Translations under genes and position numbers: made by a program
In this document: in pieces, positions 51,691-59,171 of the stretch
Position numbering within the stretch: the first letter of the stretch is position 1
Layout: the number at the start of each line of letters is the position of its first letter
Assembly (NCBI RefSeq): GCF_003287935.1
Contig: NZ_CP030287.1
Span: 1,302,001 to 1,366,000 of the forward strand
Reading direction: 5' to 3'
Source of the DNA: Streptomyces sp. ICC1
GTDB lineage: Bacteria; Actinomycetota; Actinomycetes; Streptomycetales; Streptomycetaceae
Length of the DNA: 64,000 nt
Notes under the pieces: model-generated
The model's input: only the letters and a program-made list of their open reading frames with translations
What the model was told of the DNA's origin: nothing
Database searches by the model: none

Positions 51691-52365
51691 TCAGAGGCCG
51701 CGGCGGCAGCGTGCGGCGACCGTGGTGATCCAGGCCATGGCGGTGATCACGCCGACGGCCAGGGTCAGGGTGCCGGCCTTGCCGCCGCTCATCGCCCAGC
51801 CGTTGCCGATCAGCAGCGCGGTGCCGGCGACGCGGGAGGCGATGGCGCGGCCGCGGTCCCCGGCGCGGCTGAAGTGGCGGCCCAGGACGTAGCAGGCGGC
51901 GATCAGCGCGGTGAAGGTGACCGACCCGGCGGCGAAGTGGGCGTAGCTGTGCCAGCTGAGCGTGGCGGGCATCCCGTAGGGGGTGCCGACGGGGAAGCCG
52001 TCGGCCGGGTCCATCACGAAGGCTCCCGCGGCGATCATGCCGAGACCGCTGATCCGCACCAGGCGCGGCGCCCAGACACCGCCGGGCGTTCCGCGCAGGG
52101 CCCGGCGCAGGCCGGTGGCCCCGATGGCGGCCAGGGCCCCGGCGAGCACGAAGTTGGTGATCTGGAGCCAGCCGAGCGAGCCGTTGCTCAGCGCGCTGAG
52201 CGGGTGGCGGGTGATGTCGTAACCCTGGCGGGTGGCGGCCTGGGTCAGGGACACGACCACCCACAGGGGCTGCGCCACGACCGCGAGGGCGAGCAGTGCG
52301 CGGGTGGAGGCGGCGGCGGTTTCGGTGCCGGCGGCGGGGGCGGTGGGGATCTGGACGGCGGTCAT
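51691..52365 (-). CDS. DUF998-family membrane protein
   Basis: 224 residues from ATG 52,365 (GGGAGAG upstream). Six hydrophobic helices; family marks are TRHPLSALSNGSLGWLQITN after helix 1 and VMDPADGFPVGTPYGMPATL (DPxDGFPxGTP) between helices 3 and 4, followed by HSYAHFAAGSVTFTALIAAC. Function of DUF998 proteins is unknown. It is divergent from the DGPF protein/sigma factor operon, with a long palindrome between. Confidence 0.8.
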   Translation of the reverse strand: MTAVQIPTAPAAGTETAAASTRALLALAVVAQPLWVVVSLTQAATRQGYDITRHPLSALSNGSLGWLQITNFVLAGALAAIGATGLRRALRGTPGGVWAPRLVRISGLGMIAAGAFVMDPADGFPVGTPYGMPATLSWHSYAHFAAGSVTFTALIAACYVLGRHFSRAGDRGRAIASRVAGTALLIGNGWAMSGGKAGTLTLAVGVITAMAWITTVAARCRRGL

Positions 52366-52422
52366 GGTGACTCTCCCTCGGGCTTCGTCGTGCGGGGTTC
52401 TCGCTGACACGTCGATCCGGCG

Positions 52423-52456
52423 ATGTGACAGGGAATGGATCCGTTCCCTGTCACAT
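52423..52456. promoter_or_regulatory. 34-bp palindromic operator between divergent genes
   Basis: ATGTGACAGGGAA (52,423-52,435) and TTCCCTGTCACAT (52,444-52,456) are perfect inverted repeats, and the centre contains GGATCC. It lies 58 bases from the DUF998 start and 88 bases from the DGPF start, a position fit for a shared regulator. Confidence 0.65.
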
Positions 52457-52489
52457 GGGGCTGTTCGACGTAGGGGCAGAAGCACGGCA

Positions 52490-52532
52490 GCCCCGAAGAG
52501 CCCCGAAGAGCAACGAAGAGCCACGAAGAGAA
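52490..52532. repeat. short GAAGAGC-type tandem repeat in the leader of the DGPF gene
   Basis: Four copies of about ten bases (CCCCGAAGAG and variants CAACGAAGAG, CCACGAAGAG) end just before the ribosome-binding site of the gene at 52,544. Confidence 0.6.
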
Positions 52533-52543
52533 GAGAGAGACCC

Positions 52544-52867
52544 ATGCGCTACCTGATGACGACCAAGCCCACCGACGCCGCCCCCGACGAGAAGCTGTTC
52601 GCGGAGATGGGCAGGTTCATCGAGGAGCTGACGGCGTCCGGTGTCCTGCTGGCCACCGGCGGCCTGGAGCCGGGCGGCGTCCGGCTGACCTCGGTCGGCG
52701 ACGAGATCACGGTCATGGACGGCCCGTTCGCCGAGGCCAAGGAGGCCGTGGCCGGCTTCGCGCTGGTCGAGGTCCGCTCCAAGGAGGAGGCCGTCGAGCT
52801 GGCCCGCCGCTTCCGCAGGATCGTCGGCGACGGCGAGAGCGTGATTCAGCAGGTCTACGGCGCCTGA
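52544..52867 (+). CDS. YCII/DGPF-domain protein
   Basis: 107 residues. The family signature is ITVMDGPFAEAKEAVAGFAL (DGPFxExKE), with MRYLMTTKPTDAAPDEKLFA at the N-terminus and ELARRFRRIVGDGESVIQQV at the end. DGPF proteins form small ferredoxin-like dimers with a His/Asp site and are regularly encoded next to ECF41/SigJ-like sigma factors, as here. Role unknown, perhaps sensing for the sigma factor. Confidence 0.88.
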   Translation: MRYLMTTKPTDAAPDEKLFAEMGRFIEELTASGVLLATGGLEPGGVRLTSVGDEITVMDGPFAEAKEAVAGFALVEVRSKEEAVELARRFRRIVGDGESVIQQVYGA

Positions 52868-52932
52868 CGGGCTCCGGATGGGGCCCGGACCGGCCCCTGA
52901 CCGGCCCCGGACGGGGCTCCTGACCCCGAGGA

Positions 52933-52980
52933 CCATCCGCCCGCCCGGCCCGCCGGCTTGCCGGCGAGCCGGGCGGATGG
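52933..52980 (+). terminator. hairpin between DGPF gene and sigma-factor gene
   Basis: CCATCCGCCCG (52,933-52,943) pairs with CGGGCGGATGG (52,970-52,980), with further GC pairing inside. It covers a possible TTG start at 52,958, which favours the GTG at 52,994 for the sigma factor. Confidence 0.6.
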
Positions 52981-52993
52981 TGTCATCGGGCCT

Positions 52994-55018
52994 GTGCCGG
53001 ATGCCCATCGCACGATCGACGCGGTCTGGAAACTGGAGTCGGCCAAGATCATCGCCGGCCTCACGCGCATGGTCCGCGACGTGGGCCTCGCCGAGGAACT
53101 GGCCCAGGACGCCCTCGTCGCCGCACTCGAGCAGTGGCCCTCCTCGGGCGTCCCGGACAACCCCGGGGCCTGGCTGACGGCCATCGCCAAGCGCCGCGCC
53201 GTGGACCACATCCGGCGCTCCGAGCTGCGGACGCGCAAACAGGAGGAGCTGGGCCACGAGCTGGTCAGGTCCCAGGAAGCCTCCCGGAACTCCTCCCGGA
53301 ACCCCTCCGACGACCCCGACGAGGACCCCGAACAGGACGACGTCCTGCGGCTGATGCTCATCTCCTGCCACCCCGTGCTGCCGGCCGAGTCCCGGGCCGC
53401 ACTGACGCTCCGGCTGCTCGGCGGCCTGACGGCCGAGGAGATCGCGCGGGCCTTCCTCTCCACCGCGCCGGTGATCACCCAGCGCATCGCCGGGGCCAAG
53501 CGGACGCTGGCCGAGGAGCGCGTGCCGTTCGAGCTGCCGGCCGGCGCCGAGCTCGCCGAGCGCCTCGCCTCGGTCCTGGACGTCATCTACCTGATCTTCA
53601 ACGAGGGTTACTCCGCCACCACGGGCGACGACCTGATGCGCCCGGGCCTCTGTCTGGAAGCCCTCCGGCTGGGCCGGCTGCTGGCCGAGCTGGCGCCGCG
53701 GGAGGCCGAGGTGCACGGGCTGGTCGCGCTGATGGAGATCCAGGCGTCCCGCTCGGCCGCGCGCACCGGACCCTCGGGCGAGCCCGTCCAACTGCACGAG
53801 CAGAACCGCGGGCGCTGGGACCAGCTGCTCATCCGCCGCGGCTTCACCGCGATGCTGCGCGCCCGGGAACTCGGCGCGCCGCCCGGCCCGTACGTCCTGC
53901 AGGCGGCCATCGCCGTCTGCCACGCCCAGGCACGCACCAGCGAGGACACCGACTGGGAGCAGATCGCCACCCTGTACGGGGCGTTGGCCCGGCTGCTCCC
54001 CACGGCGGTCGTGCAGCTCAACCGGGCGGTGGCGCTCGGCATGGCGTACGGGCCCCGGGCCGGGCTCGATCTCGTCGACTCCCTGCTCACGGATCCCGCG
54101 CTGCGCGACTACCACCTCCTGCCCAGCGTCAGGGGCGACCTGCTGTCCCGCCTGGACCGGCACGGCGAGGCACGCCTGGAGTTCCAGCGGGCGGCCGCCC
54201 TCACCAGGAACGCCGCCGAGCGGGCCTTCCTGAACCGGCGTGCGCAGGAGAGCGCCGCCAAGGTTGCCGCCGAGGGCGCCGCCACCGGCCCTCCGGGGCC
54301 CACCCTCGGCGAGAGCGCCCGGACCTTCCTGGCCCGCGGCGACCTCGACGCCGCGACGGTCCGCTCCTACGGGCAGACCCTGCGCCGCCTGCGCCTGGCC
54401 CTCGGCGACCAGCTGCCGCTCGCGTCCCTGACGGCCGGCCAGGTGACCCGGGTCTTCGGGGCGGCGTGGGGCGGGGCCGCGGCCACCACCTGGAACCGGC
54501 ACCGGTCGGCGGTCCGCTCCTTCTGCGCCCGGGCCGGCCTGGACGACCTCGCGGCGGGGCTGGAGCGCCGCGCCGAGACCCGCCCCCGGGCGCGCCCGCT
54601 GGACCCGGCGGAAATCGAAGCCCTGTGGTCCGACCCGGACCTGCCGCTGCGCGAACGGACGCTGTGGCGGCTCCTCCACGAGTCCGCGTCCGGGGCGAAG
54701 GCCGCCCTGTCACTGAACATCGAGGACCTGGACCTGGACGACCGCCGGGCCCGCACGGGCACCACCTGGCTGAACTGGCGTTCCGGGACCGCCCGGCTGC
54801 TGCCCGGGCTCCTGGCCGGCCGCACCCGCGGCCCCGTGTTCCTCTCCGACCGCCGCCCCGGCCCGGCCCGCACCCCCGAACCGGCCGACCTGTGCCCGGA
54901 CACGGGCCGTCGCCGCCTGTCCTACGAGCGGGCCGAACACCTCTTCAAGACGGCCACCGCACCCCTGGACCCGACTCACCGCGGCTACACCCTCCGCCAA
55001 CTCAAACCCGCGCGCTGA
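52994..55018 (+). CDS. ECF-type sigma factor fused to a degenerate tyrosine-recombinase-like domain
   Basis: 674 residues from GTG 52,994. Residues 1-about 425 are a complete SigJ-like factor: sigma-2 (RMVRDVGLAEELAQDALVAA, NPGAWLTAIAKRRAVDHIRR), sigma-4 (LTAEEIARAFLSTAPVITQR), then the DUF6596 C-terminal part (NEGYSATTGDDLMRPGLCLE, QLNRAVALGMAYGPRAGLDL). From about 435 a recombinase-like half follows without a stop: SAM-like core-binding fold (TVRSYGQTLRRLRLALGDQL, TTWNRHRSAVRSFCARAGLD) and a catalytic-type domain (LWRLLHESASGAKAALSLNI, GYTLRQLKPAR). By eye the first catalytic Arg reads Lys, HxLRH reads RQLKP, and the Tyr segment is absent. The fusion probably binds DNA but cannot recombine. 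Confidence 0.8.
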   Translation: MPDAHRTIDAVWKLESAKIIAGLTRMVRDVGLAEELAQDALVAALEQWPSSGVPDNPGAWLTAIAKRRAVDHIRRSELRTRKQEELGHELVRSQEASRNSSRNPSDDPDEDPEQDDVLRLMLISCHPVLPAESRAALTLRLLGGLTAEEIARAFLSTAPVITQRIAGAKRTLAEERVPFELPAGAELAERLASVLDVIYLIFNEGYSATTGDDLMRPGLCLEALRLGRLLAELAPREAEVHGLVALMEIQASRSAARTGPSGEPVQLHEQNRGRWDQLLIRRGFTAMLRARELGAPPGPYVLQAAIAVCHAQARTSEDTDWEQIATLYGALARLLPTAVVQLNRAVALGMAYGPRAGLDLVDSLLTDPALRDYHLLPSVRGDLLSRLDRHGEARLEFQRAAALTRNAAERAFLNRRAQESAAKVAAEGAATGPPGPTLGESARTFLARGDLDAATVRSYGQTLRRLRLALGDQLPLASLTAGQVTRVFGAAWGGAAATTWNRHRSAVRSFCARAGLDDLAAGLERRAETRPRARPLDPAEIEALWSDPDLPLRERTLWRLLHESASGAKAALSLNIEDLDLDDRRARTGTTWLNWRSGTARLLPGLLAGRTRGPVFLSDRRPGPARTPEPADLCPDTGRRRLSYERAEHLFKTATAPLDPTHRGYTLRQLKPAR

Positions 55019-55066
55019 CCCACCCGCTGACCCGCGCGCTGACCCGCTGCTTCGGGGCGGGGCTCC

Positions 55067-56650
55067 TCAGCCCCCGGCGGCGAGCTCGCCGCTGAGCGTC
55101 CGGTGCAGGCGGGCACTGGGTCCGTTCAGACCGGTGATCTCCACGCTCTTGCCGCGCTGGGCGTACCGGTGCTCGATCGCGTCGAGCGCGGCCACGGAGG
55201 AGGCGTCCCAGATGTGGGCGGCGGAGAGGTCGATGACCACCCTGCCGGGGTCGCCGGCGTAGTCGAACTGCTCCACCAGGTCGTTGGAGGAGGCGAAGAA
55301 CAGCTCGCCGGTCACGCAGTAGACGACCTGGCCGCCGTCCGGATCGAGGACGGAGGTGACGTTCGCCAGGTGCGCGACCCGCTTCGCGAAGATCACCATC
55401 GCGGTCACGGAGCCCACCACGACGCCCACGGCCAGGTTGTGGCTGAGGACCACGCACACGACGGTGACGGCCATGACGACGATCTCACCGGCAGGCATCC
55501 GCTTCAGCGTCTTCGGCGCGATCGAGTGCCAGTCGAAGGTCGCGAAGCAGACCATGACCATGACGGCGACGAGGGCCGCCATGGGAATGTCGGAGACCAC
55601 CGGCCCGAAGACGATGCACAGCACCATGAGGAACGCACCGGCGAGAAAGGTCGACAGCCGCGTCCGGGCGCCCGACACCTTCACGTTGATCATCGTCTGG
55701 CCGATCATCGCGCAGCCGCCCATGCCCCCGAAGAAGCCGGTGACGATGTTCGCGACACCCTGGCCGATGGACTCCCGCGTCTTCGAGGACCGGGTGTCGG
55801 TGATCTCGTCGACGAGCTTCGCCGTCATCAGCGACTCCATCAGCCCGACGAACGCCATGGCCAGCGCGTACGGGGCGATGAGCGCCAGCGTGTCCAGGGT
55901 GAACGGAACGTCCGGCAGACCGGGAACCGGCAGCGCGGACGGCAGCGCCCCCTTGTCGCCGACGGTGGGGACCGCGATGCCCGCGGCCACGGTGATCGCG
56001 GTGAGGGCGACGATGGACACGAGCGGGGCCGGGACCGCCTTCGTGGCCTTCGGGAAGAACACCATCAGCGCCAGCCCGGCCGCCAGCAGCGGATAGACGG
56101 CCCAGGGAACGCCGAGGAGTTCGGGGACCTGCGCCATGAAGACCAGGATGGCGAGGGAGTTGACGAAGCCGACCATCACCGAACGCGGGATGAACCGCAT
56201 CAGCTTCGCCACGCCGAGCGCGCCCAGCACGATCTGGAAGACCCCGGCCATGATCACCGCCGCGACCAGGTAGCCCAGTCCGTGCTGCCGGTTCAGCGGC
56301 GCGATCACGAGGGCCACGGCGCCCGTGGCGGCGGAGATCATCGCCGGCCGCCCGCCGGTGAACGCGATCACGACGGCCATCGTGAACGAGGCGAACAGCC
56401 CGATCGCCGGATCCACACCGGCGATGATCGAGAACGAGATCGCCTCCGGGATCAGGGCGAGCGCCACGACCAGACCGGCGAGGACCTCGGTCCGGAAGGG
56501 GCCGCCTCGGGCACGGACCTCGGGTTCGGCGGACCCACCCGAACCGGCAGGCGGGTGAGCGGAGAAGACCCGAAGGGCGAGCTCGCTCAGGACGCCCGGG
56601 AGAAGCCGGCCAAGCCCTTCTCCCGGATCTCTCCCGGGCGATCTCCACAC
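55067..56650 (-). CDS. SulP-family anion transporter with STAS domain
   Basis: 527 residues. 10-12 membrane helices with [20 protein letters not shown] and [40 protein letters not shown] and [20 protein letters not shown] (SulP family blocks), then a cytoplasmic STAS domain from about residue 430 ([40 protein letters not shown]). SulP proteins move sulfate, bicarbonate or other anions with Na+ or H+; the GGCAMIGQT block is typical of the BicA-like group, but I do not fix the substrate. The GTG at 56,650 gives the longest form; no better ribosome-binding site is found. Confidence 0.85.
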   Translation of the reverse strand: MWRSPGRDPGEGLGRLLPGVLSELALRVFSAHPPAGSGGSAEPEVRARGGPFRTEVLAGLVVALALIPEAISFSIIAGVDPAIGLFASFTMAVVIAFTGGRPAMISAATGAVALVIAPLNRQHGLGYLVAAVIMAGVFQIVLGALGVAKLMRFIPRSVMVGFVNSLAILVFMAQVPELLGVPWAVYPLLAAGLALMVFFPKATKAVPAPLVSIVALTAITVAAGIAVPTVGDKGALPSALPVPGLPDVPFTLDTLALIAPYALAMAFVGLMESLMTAKLVDEITDTRSSKTRESIGQGVANIVTGFFGGMGGCAMIGQTMINVKVSGARTRLSTFLAGAFLMVLCIVFGPVVSDIPMAALVAVMVMVCFATFDWHSIAPKTLKRMPAGEIVVMAVTVVCVVLSHNLAVGVVVGSVTAMVIFAKRVAHLANVTSVLDPDGGQVVYCVTGELFFASSNDLVEQFDYAGDPGRVVIDLSAAHIWDASSVAALDAIEHRYAQRGKSVEITGLNGPSARLHRTLSGELAAGG

Positions 56651-56657
56651 ATGCAGG

Positions 56658-56690
56658 AAGGGCCTGACCCGCGATGCGGATCAAGCCCTT
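56658..56690 (-). terminator. terminator of tRNA-Pro
   Basis: On the minus strand AAGGGCTTGATCC pairs with GGGTCAGGCCCTT (G-U wobbles included), 18 bases after the tRNA 3' end and just before the SulP start. Confidence 0.6.
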
Positions 56691-56707
56691 GACCTGGTCT
56701 TACGAAG

Positions 56708-56781
56708 TCGGGGTGGCGGGATTTGAACCCACGACCTCTTCGTCCCGAACGAAGCGCGCTGCCAAGCTGCGCTACACCCCG
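56708..56781 (-). tRNA. tRNA-Pro (CGG)
   Basis: Complete cloverleaf, 74 nt, no encoded CCA. Acceptor CGGGGTG/CACCCCG, D arm with GCGCAGCTTGGCAGCGC, anticodon arm CTTCG-TTCGGGA-CGAAG (anticodon CGG), T arm CGTGG-GTTCAAAT-CCCGC region. Reads codon CCG, heavily used in this genome. Confidence 0.95.
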
Positions 56782-56820
56782 ATGTCCACCCTTGCAGCGC
56801 TGCTGCCCTGGCGACATCGA

Positions 56821-57510
56821 TTACTTTAGCGGACCCTCGGCCGGAGACGAAATCCGGTTTTCACGTGGCGGCCGGTGGCGGTCCGCCGCGACCAGGGCCA
56901 GGCCGAGCGCGTAGAAGCCGATGCCCAGGACCAGCGCGTTCAGGGCGACCCGGGCGTAGCCGTACTGGGCTACGTCGATGAAGGGGTACGTGTACCGGGC
57001 CGGGGCGCCGGGGTCGAGGAGGGCACCGCGGACCAGCGCGAAGACCACGTAGGCCAGCGGGTAGGCCAGCCACTGCGCGGCGTGGCGCGGGCGCAGGGTG
57101 CGCGGGGCGGTCAGGAAGAGGAAGTCCAGGACCGCGCATACGGGGGTGACCGTGTGGAGGAGCTGGTTGGCGACGGCCTTCGCCCCGGACAGTTCGTCCA
57201 GCTCCTCGACCACGTTGAAGGGGCTCGACGGGTTGGCCAGGACCAGGTGGAAGACCAGCCCGGTGACCAGGATGAAGAGGAGGACCCCGCCCCGCCAGAG
57301 CGGGCCGACGTCCGGCTCGCCCCGGTGGACGCGGACCGCGGAGAGGGCGAAGACCACCGCGACCAGGATGTTCGTCCAGATCGTGAAGAAGCTCAGCACC
57401 ACGGGCATGCTGCCGTACGCGCACTCGATGACGAGGCCGGTCAAGGCCGCGGCCGCGATCAGCGCGCGGAAGACGACGGTCGGCAGGCGCCGGGCGGCGG
57501 GTGTGATCAT
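56821..57510 (-). CDS. Pr6Pr-family membrane protein
   Basis: 229 residues with six to seven hydrophobic helices. Family marks: [20 protein letters not shown] (FTxxTN), [20 protein letters not shown] (HxxxPxxxxxDW-like), [19 protein letters not shown] and [20 protein letters not shown] (YPFxD). Pr6Pr proteins are membrane proteins of unknown role related to FAR-17a/AIG1-like hydrolase folds. Stand-alone gene next to tRNA-Pro. Confidence 0.8.
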   Translation of the reverse strand: MITPAARRLPTVVFRALIAAAALTGLVIECAYGSMPVVLSFFTIWTNILVAVVFALSAVRVHRGEPDVGPLWRGGVLLFILVTGLVFHLVLANPSSPFNVVEELDELSGAKAVANQLLHTVTPVCAVLDFLFLTAPRTLRPRHAAQWLAYPLAYVVFALVRGALLDPGAPARYTYPFIDVAQYGYARVALNALVLGIGFYALGLALVAADRHRPPRENRISSPAEGPLK

Positions 57511-57541
57511 CCTGTCAACGTACCCGGCGGCCCGGTCCGCG

Positions 57542-58480
57542 TTAGGCCTTCGGAGTCAGTGTCAGCAGTGTCGCTTCGGGCGGGCACGCGAACCGCACCG
57601 GGGTGAAGCGGTTGGTTCCGCAGCCCGCCGACACGTGGAGGTACGAGCGGTGCCCCTCCGCCTCGTGCGCCGAGAGGCCCTTCACCCGCTTCGTGTCCAG
57701 GTCGCAGTTGGTGACGAGCGCCCCGTAGAAGGGGATGCACAGCTGCCCGCCGTGCGTGTGGCCGGCCAGGATCAGCGGGTAGCGATCGGCGGTGAACGCT
57801 TCGAGGACCCGCAGGTACGGGGCGTGCACGACGGCCATCGAGAAGTCCGCGTCCTCCTCCGGCCCGCCCGCGACCTTCTCGTACCGGTCGCGCTTGATGT
57901 GCGGGTCGTCCAGTCCCGTGAAGGCCAGCTCGAGCCCGTCGAGCTTGAGCCGGGCACGGGTGTTGGTGAGGTTCAGCCAGCCGGCCGCGTCGAAGGCGTC
58001 CCGCATCCCCTCCCACGGGTTGTGGACGGCGCCGACGACCGGCGCGTTGCCGTTCAGCCCGTGCCGGCCCTGGGTCTTCTCCAGCAGGTAGCGCCCGGGG
58101 TTGCGCAGCCGGGGGCCGTAGTAGTCGTTCGACCCGAAGACGTACACGCCGGGGAAGGACATCAGCGGGCCGAGCGCGTCGAGCACCTCCGGCACGCCCT
58201 CCGTGTCGGAGAGGTTGTCGCCCGTGTTCACGACGAGGTCGGGGCGCAGCCCGGCCAGCGACTGCAGCCAGGCCCGCTTCTTGCGCTGCCCGCCGACCAT
58301 GTGGATGTCCGACACCTGCAGGACGCGCAGCGGGCGCATCCCCTGCGGGAGCACGGGCACCGTGACCCGCCGCAGGCGGAAGGACCGGGCTTCGAAGCCG
58401 GCGGCATAGGCCAGACCGGCGGCTCCCGCCGCGGCGATGCCGGCGGTGACCTTCAGGGGTACTCCGTAACGCGCACGCAT
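57542..58480 (-). CDS. metallophosphoesterase
   Basis: 312 residues. An N-terminal membrane anchor (VPLKVTAGIAAAGAAGLAYA) precedes the calcineurin-like domain: LQVSDIHMVGGQRKKRAWLQ (DxH), PDLVVNTGDNLSDTEGVPE (GDN), YVFGSNDYYGPRL (GSND), VVHAPY and LILAGHTHGGQLCIPF (GHTH). All metal ligands are present. This group (YkuE/UDP-diacylglucosamine-like or periplasmic phosphoesterases) acts on phosphodiester substrates at the membrane; the substrate is unknown. Divergent from yqeY by 79 bases. Confidence 0.88.
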   Translation of the reverse strand: MRARYGVPLKVTAGIAAAGAAGLAYAAGFEARSFRLRRVTVPVLPQGMRPLRVLQVSDIHMVGGQRKKRAWLQSLAGLRPDLVVNTGDNLSDTEGVPEVLDALGPLMSFPGVYVFGSNDYYGPRLRNPGRYLLEKTQGRHGLNGNAPVVGAVHNPWEGMRDAFDAAGWLNLTNTRARLKLDGLELAFTGLDDPHIKRDRYEKVAGGPEEDADFSMAVVHAPYLRVLEAFTADRYPLILAGHTHGGQLCIPFYGALVTNCDLDTKRVKGLSAHEAEGHRSYLHVSAGCGTNRFTPVRFACPPEATLLTLTPKA

Positions 58481-58559
58481 GCCCTCATGTTCGCAGACCC
58501 GGCGGGCCCACCCGGAAACGGACGGGCGCCGAAGGCTCCGTACCTGGCAGACTCAGGTC

Positions 58560-59021
58560 ATGACCACGCTCAAGGCCAAGCTCCAGGAAGACCTCACCAC
58601 CGCCATCCGCGCGCGGAACGAGCTGCACTCGTCCACGCTGCGCCTGACCCTCTCCGCCATCACCAACCAGGAGGTCGCGGGCAAGGAAGCCCGTGTGCTC
58701 TCCGACGAGGAAGTCCTCAAGGTGATCGCCAAGGAGGCGAAGAAGCGCCGTGAGGCGGCGGACGCCTTCGCGCAGGGTGGCCGTCCCGAGCAGGCCGCGC
58801 GCGAGACCGCCGAGGGCGAGTTCCTCGACACCTACCTCCCCAAGCAACTGAGCGACGACGAGATCGACGCGATCGTGGCGCAGGCCGTCGAGGAGGCCAA
58901 GGCGACGGGCGCCGAGGGGCCGCGGGCCATGGGCGCCGTGATGAAGATCGTGAACCCGAAGGTCGCCGGGCTGGCGGAGGGCGGGCGCGTCGCCGCCGCG
59001 GTCAAGAAGCACCTGCTCTGA
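58560..59021 (+). CDS. yqeY: GatB/YqeY-domain protein
   Basis: 153 residues from ATG 58,560. The family pattern is full: MTTLKAKLQEDLTTAIRARN, LRLTLSAITNQEVAGKEARV, LKVIAKEAKKRREAADAFAQ, YLPKQLSDDEIDAIVAQAVE and GRVAAAVKKHLL. YqeY proteins share the helical tail of the GatB amidotransferase subunit and are thought to interact with tRNA; the precise role is unsettled. Housekeeping in Streptomyces and a landmark near the PBP-wblA region. Confidence 0.92.
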   Translation: MTTLKAKLQEDLTTAIRARNELHSSTLRLTLSAITNQEVAGKEARVLSDEEVLKVIAKEAKKRREAADAFAQGGRPEQAARETAEGEFLDTYLPKQLSDDEIDAIVAQAVEEAKATGAEGPRAMGAVMKIVNPKVAGLAEGGRVAAAVKKHLL

Positions 59022-59026
59022 CCGAC

Positions 59027-59096
59027 GGCAGCACGCAGCAGCACGTCGCAGTACGCCGCAGCACGCCGCAGCACGCCGCAGTACTCGGCAGTACGC
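59027..59096. repeat. 10-bp tandem repeat (GCAGCACGCC type)
   Basis: Five regular units at 59,048, 59,058, 59,068, 59,078 and 59,088, preceded by two irregular ones, directly after the yqeY stop codon. Units alternate GCAGTACGCC and GCAGCACGCC. Confidence 0.75.
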
Positions 59097-59106
59097 GAAG
59101 GGCAAG

Positions 59107-59150
59107 GGGAGAGGGCCTCCACCGGATCGATCCGGTGGAGGCCCTCTCCC
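59107..59150. terminator. perfect 44-bp palindrome terminator between yqeY and PBP genes
   Basis: 22-base arms meet at GGATC-GATCC (centre 59,128/59,129) with no spacer. It serves both convergent genes; TTT follows on the plus strand. Confidence 0.85.
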
Positions 59151-59171
59151 TTTGTCGGTGCGCGCCGCCGC

